64,000 nucleotides of DNA from Chenopodium formosanum (taxonomy: Eukaryota; Streptophyta; Magnoliopsida; Caryophyllales; Amaranthaceae), in contig CM044867.1 in NCBI GenBank assembly GCA_024500155.1, positions 26,361,632 to 26,425,631 on the forward strand. The letters run 5' to 3'. This document shows positions 56,668-64,000 of this stretch, one piece after another. A program made the translations under genes and the position numbers. Below the pieces are notes generated by a model, which was given only the letters and a program-made list of their open reading frames with translations, did not search any database and had not been told where the DNA came from. Each line of letters starts with the position of its first letter. Position 1 is the first letter of the stretch.

Positions 56668-57766
56668 CTACCTCCGTTTCATCAAATCTGCAACAAACTT
56701 GGTTGCACATTCCCCAAGACAAAATTTCTTAGGCAAATTTTAGTAAAAAAAAGGGCATGTGATTAATTGGATGAGAGAGAAAGTAAACACCACCGGCACC
56801 CACCTTGGAACCCACCCTCTCACCACCACTAAGATTTGAAACCCCACCACCACCACCCAAACCCCACCTAACCAACTCGCACCACCACCAATCAACTTGC
56901 ACGGCTGCACCACCACCACTCAACTCGCACCACCACTCAAAACCCACCCAACCAACTCAAACCGCCACCAGACCACCAACGAACAAGCCCCACGTCACCA
57001 GACCACCAACGAACCAAAACAACCACCTTACTACTTACAAAAACACCAACAAACCACCACCAACGAACCAAAACCCCAACTCACCACCACCAACGAACCA
57101 AAACCTAGCTTACCACCACCAACAAATTGAAACCCCACCTCACCACCACTTAGATCTGAAACCCCATTGCACCACCACCAAGATCGGAAACGAACAACCA
57201 CCAATACCTCACACCTTATTGGTTAATAAAATCAACGAACCCTACCTAAATTGCAAGGAGGCAGTGACTTTGAAAAAGGCTAAGTGGGCGGGAAGAAGTG
57301 AGGCGGCAACTATGACAAGGGAAAAGTAGGCAACGACGAAGTGAGGTGGAGACTTTAAAAAGGGTGAGGTAGAAGTGGCGGCAACTTGATCTGAGTGGTG
57401 GTGGTCGAGAGAGAAGAGAGAATAGGGCTGTTGCCGGTGGTGGTTGAGAGGGAAGAGAGAAAATTGGTGATGTTGGTGGTGGATGTGGTTGTGAGAGAGG
57501 AGAGAGAATGTGGGTTAGGGTTTTAATTATGGATAAATTAATTTGGGTTAAAGAGTTAATATGGTGTTTATTGAAGTTAAGTAAGATTTAGAAAGAGTAT
57601 GCCGGTAATTCCACACAAAAAAAAATTAGTTAATTAAAATTAAGTAAGAGTATGCTAATAATTTCACACAAAAAAATTTACTAAAAGGAGAAACTTTTAG
57701 TTTATTGCACATAATGTGTAGCTTCTATTTTGGGAAAATGTTGCAGATAATACGAAACGGAGGTAG
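56668..57766. mobile_element. 1.1 kb Stowaway-like element with CCACC-rich interior
   Basis: Ends CTACCTCCGTTTCATCAAAT and, inverted, CTACCTCCGTTTCGTATTAT, both followed by CTGCAACA. Flanked by TA. The inside (56785-57530) is dominated by ACCACCACC/CCAACGAACC words, giving long spurious open frames. It is several times longer than a usual Stowaway MITE. Confidence 0.75.
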
Positions 57767-57799
57767 TATCTTTGATTATATTATAGTAAAATCATATAA

Positions 57800-57935
57800 A
57801 ACTTGTCACATCGCTTGACATGAGCCACATTGAGCGTAGTATTGTGAAGTCCTCATGTTGGTTCATGTAGCCGGCCCCACTAATGGGATTAAGGCGTTCA
57901 AGTCGAAGAAGCAGAACATAGTAAATCATACAAAG
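57800..57935 (+). mobile_element. RTE LINE 3' tail
   Basis: TTGGTTCATGTAGCCGGCCCCACTAATGGGATTAAGGCGTT matches the 3' UTR of the LINE at 6520-7246 (there GCCGACCCCACTTTTGGGAT). Only the last part survives and the simple-repeat tail is degraded. Confidence 0.7.
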
Positions 57936-59511
57936 CTAATATTTTGAAACTATATGTCAAGACAAATCTCAAAATACCCCTTTTCCTAACGTATATAAAA
58001 AAAATGGTCAAAGGAGTGTGTGAATAGTGGAAAGAGTCCAAGGTTGCGATTAAAAAGAGAACGGACTAAGTACATAGTTAAGCAGCAATTTCAAAATACA
58101 AAATTAGCCCTCATCCAAGCTACATCCAGTGTCACATCTGCCATAAATCTCCACATACAACCCATCTAGCAGCAACATATCAATAAAGGGAACATCTGTA
58201 AATCAAAGGAAACATGACTGATTTACATCTAACTACACTAACATATTGCATCTTATTAGACAAATGGTTCACATCCTAAGTTCCACTCACACAAACACAT
58301 GAGCAGTACATATTAACAGCAATTAAGAGCAAAAATTATGTTGGAAACAAATAATACTTTTTTTTTCTAAATCCAGTGCAGATCATACTTCAGTTATATA
58401 ATTTCTTGACTTTGAAAAACAAAAATCATCAACTTGGATAAAAAGAAACAAAATAGGGTAGAGGGAGTTTACCACTCTTTCTCATTCCATCATTCATTCA
58501 CTCCCGTTTCTCTTACTTTTCTTTTCTCCCTATCCACTAGTGCTCTCAAATGCTCTATATTACCTCCATTATCATAAGTTCTTGGCATTTTATTTCTACA
58601 TGCTTACTAGGGTAAAACTTCAATGATTAATCTCTCTAGTAAAAGTTGACATTCCATACCCCACTTGAATATACTTTTCCTTATGTAATTACAAACAATG
58701 GTCAATGTGACATGACAATGGCGTCAAATGTCATCATTCTTAGATGTTATAAAATAAGCGCATTAAAAAACTCTAAAGTGCCTGGACATTTGAAACCAAA
58801 TCTCAATCACTGGTAAATTTATTCAACTAGAATCACCTTCATGACTCTAATGATAATCTAAACCATAAATCAGAACTAAGTAGGTATTTACAAAAATCTG
58901 AATTCCTAACACAGCTTTACAGACCATAGTTGTGATAATAACGCACAAAGGCACAGGACAAGTAGAAAGCAGGAGATTTTATGTAAGGCTATTGACACAC
59001 TCGTTATCCTAGCTTTACCAGAATGTAAAACCATACTTAATAACTTTAATGAAAATAGCAGAGTTACATGTAAGATGGAAATTGATAAAATACAGTAAAA
59101 TGTATGGCAAATAAGCTCTCAAGGAAAGATGACGAGCTAGACACAAGAAAGAAGGAAAATAAGTGACTAGAGAACCAATGCACAGCTACAGAGTTTATTG
59201 AAACAAAGAATTAGTAGTTATTGGTCTACAAGCATTGATTACTTTGAAAAAAGATACTCTATAAACATGAAAAATCTTCAATTTGTTTGAAGTGCTTCAA
59301 GACAATATTAGTAAGTTAAGAGGGACATTCCTTCCAGTATTTAAAGGTTAACACAAGATGGCAAAATTTCAGCACAATAATTGAATGATAAAAAGAGTAC
59401 GAAAGCAGTACAAATAAGCTTCAAGACGATATGAAGCAGCATTCAAAAAAGGAGGTACAAGATCAAACTAATAATACATAAATGAGGAAAAGACATTGCA
59501 TACTAACTCAC
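57936..59511. other. Region downstream of threonine synthase, no coding sequence seen
   Basis: AT-rich; probably holds the threonine synthase 3' UTR close to 59511. No other gene or clear transposon recognised. Confidence 0.4.
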
Positions 59512-61089
59512 CTAAACTTTTGGAGTCTTATTCAAATATCCTTTAAGAACATCCATTACTGCCCCAAAATCTGCCTTCACTTGCACTGGTGGATTGGCAA
59601 ACCTGCAAGACATATCAGGGATATTCTTTGAATGATAATCAACCTTTGACTGAGTGAATTTCAGCCCATGAGCAGTGCTGACAACAACCGTCCTATCATT
59701 TGGTCCTATGACACCACTATTCCTCAACTTTATCAATGCAGTCAATGCAACACCAGTATGCGGGCAGATAAACATCCCGGTGGAATCAGCTTGAGCCATA
59801 GCATCCATTAGTTCTTCCTCAGTCGCCTCCTCAACAATACCATTACAATTTTGCAAGGCGAAAACAGCCCTGTCAATAGATACAGGGTCACCAATCTGAA
59901 TGGCTGAAGCAAATGTAGTATTTGCTTTCACAGGCTGAAAATCCTTCCACCCGGACTTGTAATGCACGTACAACGGATTAGCATTAGCCGCTTGAGCACA
60001 CACCAACCTCGGCATCTTATCAACAAGCCCCAATTCATGGCACATTTTAAAACCCTTATAAAAGGCATAAATATTCCCCAAATTCCCACCAGGAACAATA
60101 ATCCAATCCGGCACCTCCCAATCAAACTGCTGCAGAATCTCAATTGCAGCAGTCTTCTGCCCCTCAAGCCTCAAACTATTCAAAGAATTAGCCAAATAAA
60201 TCGGCAATTCCGCAGTCACTTCCCTAATCAACTGCATACAACCATCGAAATCGGTATCTATACTCAACACAAAAGCCCCATTTGCAATGGGCTGAACCAA
60301 CTGAGCCATAGAGATCTTATCAGCAGGCAAAAACACAATAGAAGGAATCCCAGCAGAAGCACAATAAGCAGACAAAGCAGCAGAAGTATCACCAGTTGAA
60401 GCGCACCCGACACCGACAACGGGACGCTTCATCTTCCTCAATCTATTAACCTGACTAACCAAAACAGTCATACCCAAATCCTTAAAACTACCAGTATGAC
60501 TAATCCCACAATGTTTAACCCACAAATCAGACATACCCAGAAACTGTTTTCCAAATCTTTCAGCCCAGAAAAGATTAGAGTTACCTTCAAAAGCCGAAAC
60601 GATGTCGTCCCCATCAATCTCAGGAAGAACCCATTCTTTCTTCGACCAAACACCAGACCCATAAGGCCAATTGGTCTTCCCAACTCGCGAATCGAAAAGG
60701 GATTTCCAGTAATGTCCATCAAATTGCTTCAAAGCTTCCATATCGTGCTGAACGTCCAATAATCCGCCGGAGCGAGAGCGGTAAACGATCTCATCGAGGG
60801 AGTAGGACTCGGTGGAGTCAGGTGGCGCGTTGAAGGGGACGTATTTGGCGGAGAAATTGTGGGATTTGGCGTAGCGGCGAGCTTCTTCGCGGATGTTTTC
60901 GTGGGCGGCGCGGTGGGTGGAGGTGGAGGAGGAGGAAGAGGAGGTTGCGGTGATTGGTGGGAGGGTGAAAATGGGGGTTGTTTTGGGGTGGTGGCGAAGA
61001 GGGAGGTGGTGGTGGGTGAGTTTGGGATTAGGGTTTTGGAAGAGAGAGGAAGTGGCAGGGTTGAAAAGGGAGGAAGAAGACGCCGCCAT
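59512..61089 (-). CDS. TS: Threonine synthase, chloroplastic, 525 aa
   Basis: Intronless frame. The ATG at 61089 starts a typical chloroplast transit peptide (Ser/Thr/His/Pro-rich, residues about 1-55); an upstream in-frame Met at 61242 would add a non-transit leader and is not preferred. It converts O-phosphohomoserine to threonine with pyridoxal phosphate, at the branch point between threonine and methionine synthesis. Visible: EGNSNLFWAERFGK substrate region; Schiff-base Lys about residue 203 in SHTGSFKDLGM; VGCASTGDTSAALSAYC phosphate-binding loop; GGNLGNIYAFYKG; CPHTGVALTAL. The N-terminal extension before the catalytic fold is that of plant enzymes activated by S-adenosylmethionine. Length equals the family's usual 520-530 aa, and the frame is undamaged. 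Confidence 0.97.
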   Translation of the reverse strand: MAASSSSLFNPATSSLFQNPNPKLTHHHLPLRHHPKTTPIFTLPPITATSSSSSSTSTHRAAHENIREEARRYAKSHNFSAKYVPFNAPPDSTESYSLDEIVYRSRSGGLLDVQHDMEALKQFDGHYWKSLFDSRVGKTNWPYGSGVWSKKEWVLPEIDGDDIVSAFEGNSNLFWAERFGKQFLGMSDLWVKHCGISHTGSFKDLGMTVLVSQVNRLRKMKRPVVGVGCASTGDTSAALSAYCASAGIPSIVFLPADKISMAQLVQPIANGAFVLSIDTDFDGCMQLIREVTAELPIYLANSLNSLRLEGQKTAAIEILQQFDWEVPDWIIVPGGNLGNIYAFYKGFKMCHELGLVDKMPRLVCAQAANANPLYVHYKSGWKDFQPVKANTTFASAIQIGDPVSIDRAVFALQNCNGIVEEATEEELMDAMAQADSTGMFICPHTGVALTALIKLRNSGVIGPNDRTVVVSTAHGLKFTQSKVDYHSKNIPDMSCRFANPPVQVKADFGAVMDVLKGYLNKTPKV

Positions 61090-61249
61090 TGATGGAGAAG
61101 GGGGGAGAAACGAGGAGGAGAAGAGAGAGAAATGAGGGGATTGTATTTGTGCTGAAACACAAATTGGGGGGGTTGTCTTATCGTTGTATTTGTATATGAG
61201 TATGAGACAATTTTGGGAATAAACTATGGAACATTTGGGCAAGTTGATG

Positions 61250-61600
61250 GTTCCATTTTTTGGTTCTGGTTGGTGTCAAAACCGAACCGAAAAAATTACT
61301 CGTATAACCGATCCGATTTGATCTGAAAAAATGAAGACCCAAACCCGAGTTTGTAATCGAACTGAACTCGACTCGAATTTGAACTTGACCCGATTTGAAG
61401 TACAACCCGAATCCGTTTGACCTAACCTGAACTTAAATCGAACCTATTTGACCCGACCCAAGCTCAAGGCGATATGAAATTGACCTGAAAAATAACTGAT
61501 CTAATCCGATCTGTTTGACCCGAACAAATTTCAACCCGACCCGATTTTAACTCGATTTGATTTTTACCCGATCTGAATTTAACCCGACCATAATTAATTA
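61250..61600. repeat. Degenerate ACCCGACC/ACCGAACC-rich stretch
   Basis: About 20 variants of TTTGACCCGA and CCGAACCGA lie just upstream of the threonine synthase gene, on its promoter side. Probably sub-terminal repeats of a decayed hAT-like element; ends not defined. Confidence 0.5.
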
Positions 61601-62050
61601 TCGACTTTTTAATTCTAGTTCTTATACTACTATATTTACTAATTATTAATAAGTTAACTTATTTTGCTACAAATATAAAATCCGAAGTAACAAGTTTACT
61701 TCATGTACATTCCAATTATATATTGTCTTCTTATTTCGCATATAAATAGTAAAATTAAACATGGAATATGAAAAGTCAATTAGACTAATGAGTATATTAG
61801 AACTAAATCTTAGCCCATATGAGTGTTTACAAAATTTAATCATAAATGAGTATCAATTTCCTTTTTATTACCAAATAATTTTTTTTAAATTATATATTAC
61901 ACTTAATAGGTAGGAATATAATAACCTCGTTTTAATGATGTTTGGTCAACTTTTTTCATATCAAAATATGATAATATGAAAATATTGGAGATAAAAATTA
62001 AAAAATGATGAAACTTTAATTAATCAAATTATTTTACACTGTACATGAAT

Positions 62051-63044
62051 TTAGCACTGTCATAACGGTTTGACATTTCGGGTTCGGTTCGGCTTGACAT
62101 CGGTTCGGTATTAAATCGGGTCGGTTTGAAATCGGTTTAATTGTTTCGCGGGTCGGTTTCAGTTCATTTAAATAGTTATTGGTTTGATTGAGTTTCGGTT
62201 TATTCTTGAACGGTTTTAATTTGGTTCGGGTTGTAAACAGTTTGGGTAGTAAACGGTTCGGTGCAGACGGGTTGCGGTTTGTTAACGGTTCGGTGTAAAC
62301 AGTTTTTATCTCGGTTCAAACAGTTTCGGGTTGGGAATGGTTTCGGGTTAGAAATAATTCGGTTCTTTTTCGGTTCAGTTTATAACTAGTTCGGTTCTTT
62401 TTCAGTTCAGTTTATAACTAGTTCGGTTCTTTTTCAGTTCAGTTTATAACTGGTTCAATTCTTTTTCGATTTAGTTTATAACTAGTAGGTTCTTTTTCGG
62501 TTCACTTTACCAGTTCAGTTCTTTAATGCTCGATCGGTAGTAAACATGTGTGCATAATTAAATTTCATTTAAAACACCTTTTACTTGATTTTAATATTCT
62601 CTTTATAGTAAGCACTTTGTAGCCGATTCGTTTATAAGCGATCCGGTTCATAAACGATTCAGTTTGCAAGCAGTTCAATTTATAAAAGGCTCGGTTTATA
62701 TACAGTTCGGTGCAAACGGGTTGCGAGTTGTTAATGGTTCGGTGTAAACGGTTTTTATCTCGGTTCAAACGGTTCCGGGTTGAAAGCGATTTCGGGTTAG
62801 AAAAAGTTTGGTTCTTTGTCGGTTCGGTTTGATTTCAGTTCGGTTTAGATCTGGTTTGGTTCATTAACGGGTTCGGTTCTTATACGGTGTAACATTATTC
62901 GGATCGGTTCGGTTTTGGGTTCATTCACATACGGTTCGGGTCGGTTTTAGGTTTTAAAAAACGGTTTTAATCGGTTCGGTTCTCATTTGGGTCGGTTCGT
63001 TTCGGGCAGTTAAACGGTTTCGGTTTGAAATTTGACAGCACTAC
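62051..63044. mobile_element. Candidate hAT-like element packed with GGTTCGG repeats
   Basis: Ends TAGCACTGTCATAACGGTTT and, inverted, TAGTGCTGTCAAATTTCAAA. The inside is a nearly continuous array of CGGTTCGGTT variants, including three copies of 'tcttttt(c)cagttcagtttataactagttcgg' about 37 bp apart at 62355-62470. The flanks (ACATGAAT, ACGTGCAT) are only roughly alike. Confidence 0.55.
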
Positions 63045-63138
63045 GTGCATATATAGATTATGAATTTATAATTTAAGCTATATTTTGTTATACTCCTTTC
63101 CTTTTCTTATGTTTTTCTAATTAAAACATTAAAAAAAA

Positions 63139-63660
63139 GGTAAAATTGCCCCTATTAATCCCAACTTTGCTCCGTTCGCCAATATTAATCCCAACTTTTG
63201 TTTATTCACTATCACTCCCAACTTTAGGGCACTAATTTCTATTGCACCCAACCGGTCATCTAACTTGATGTAACAGGTTACCTAGACACGTGAGATCCAA
63301 GGTGAACCAAGGAGAATTAGGATCATGTGAGAGCCAAAGTGAATAATAGGAACTAGGAACCAATCTCAGCCCATTGATCGCACTCCATCTAATGGCTCAC
63401 ATTGTATTCGCTCTCATTATTGGCATTCTCGTAATTTCGCTGTTTCCAAACTTTTTTTTTCCAGTTTTTTTAACTTTTAAGCCAATTTCATTTACTTTAA
63501 GACTGATTATATTTACTTTACTAACTTTTCATTTACTTTTTAGAAATGATTACTTTGTAAAGTTAAAATATTACAACAATGTCATTAATGACACGGGAAT
63601 CGTGTGAGCCGTTCGATTAACATGATCTAAGGGCCTAGATTAGTTCCTACTTCTTATTTT
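63139..63660 (+). mobile_element. MULE-like left arm, family of the 51-55 kb stack
   Basis: GGTAAAATTGCCCCTATTAATCCCAACTTT with repeated AATCCCAACTTT, then AACCGGTCATCTAACTTGATGTAACAGGTTAC. The last part matches 53763-53795 (CCGGTCATCTAACTTG). No right arm recognised in the window. Confidence 0.5.
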
Positions 63661-63689
63661 AGCCTTGGTTCTCATTATAACTTGGTCAT

Positions 63690-63697
63690 ATATACAT

Positions 63698-63788
<91 letters not shown>
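63690..63788. repeat. TA microsatellite
   Basis: About 90 bp of TA with a few TACA units at its left, ending where the Helitron begins. Confidence 0.9.
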
Positions 63789-63791
<3 letters not shown>

Positions 63792-64000
63792 ATAAACCTA
63801 TACTAAAAGCAAATAAGTAATGACACTTGTCACTACTTTATGAAAAATTTTCCCGCCTTTTTGTTTTTTTCCCTTTTTTCTTCTCCTATCTTTTATTTAA
63901 GGAAATTAAAGAAAACAATTGGAAGGTGGAACATATTAAGTTAATAACATATTATATAAGTAATATAAATAAGTCAACCATACGATTCACAAATCTGTAC
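63789..64000 (+). mobile_element. Helitron 5' end, cut by the window edge
   Basis: TCTATAAACCTATACTAAAAG followed by AATGACACTTGTCACT, inserted after an A of the TA array. It aligns base for base with the Helitron start at 13503. The 3' end lies outside. Confidence 0.75.

Noticed and set aside
56805..57329. 174-codon Pro/Thr/His-rich frame
   Set aside because: Translation of an ACC/CCA simple-sequence tract inside a Stowaway-like element; no domain and no promoter context.
60859..61135. Gly/Glu-rich frames opposite the threonine synthase N-terminus
   Set aside because: Complement of the Ser/Pro/Thr-rich transit peptide codons.

Overview
This is plant nuclear DNA: AT-rich, intron-bearing, and packed with nested transposons between a few ordinary genes. 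The gene families (chloroplast threonine synthase, PLS-type PPR protein, Cf-9-like LRR receptor-like protein, MLP/Bet v 1 remnant) and the repeats (RTE LINE tails, Stowaway and TTA-target MITEs rich in TTCAG pentamers, Helitrons, long-LTR Athila/Tat-type elements) point to a eudicot. The MITE style suggests Caryophyllales/Amaranthaceae, but that is an impression, not a proof.

Layout. 1-4402: a large non-autonomous LTR retrotransposon on the minus strand (1.5 kb LTR, tRNA-Asp primer site, no pol) that runs off the left edge. 4403-14641: gene-poor DNA with a 5'-truncated RTE LINE, a Stowaway MITE, three TTA-target MITEs and two Helitrons. 14653-32604: an 18 kb Mutator-like element (MULE) with an 11-bp target duplication. 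32616-36300: a solo LTR, a MITE, a broken MLP gene, two tRNA-like SINE copies and a long fold-back element. 36785-38512: an intact PPR gene, followed by two exons of an unrecognised gene. 41173-44238: an LRR receptor-like protein gene stopped by one nonsense codon. 44597-50362: a gag-bearing Ty3/gypsy element whose protease is split by a solo LTR. 51071-55074: a stack of DNA transposons nested four levels deep. 56668-57766: a 1.1 kb Stowaway-like element. 59512-61089: threonine synthase. The rest is hAT-like GGTTCGG-rich DNA, a MULE arm, a TA microsatellite and a Helitron 5' end cut by the right edge.

The most interesting object is the 18 kb MULE. Its left half carries an 11-exon plus-strand gene for a 1271-aa Ulp1/C48-type protease. 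Its right half carries a 5-exon minus-strand gene for a 772-aa FAR1-like transposase. Both models keep frame and phase across every splice junction with no internal stop. Three of the four transposase introns each hold a separate small plus-strand gene: a B3-like DNA-binding protein, a coiled-coil protein and an F-box-like protein. Nearly all long non-coding stretches of the element (introns and intergenic alike) are built from a degenerate motif close to AGTCAGGAATTA, spaced about 20-24 bp, in one predominant orientation and absent from exons. This arrangement recalls Arabidopsis VANDAL elements, whose VANC anti-silencing protein binds short motifs repeated in the element's own non-coding DNA. 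The inference is a self-recognition or anti-silencing system with a different motif and possibly a different reader, the B3-like protein being one candidate. The link between protein and motif is not shown by the sequence.
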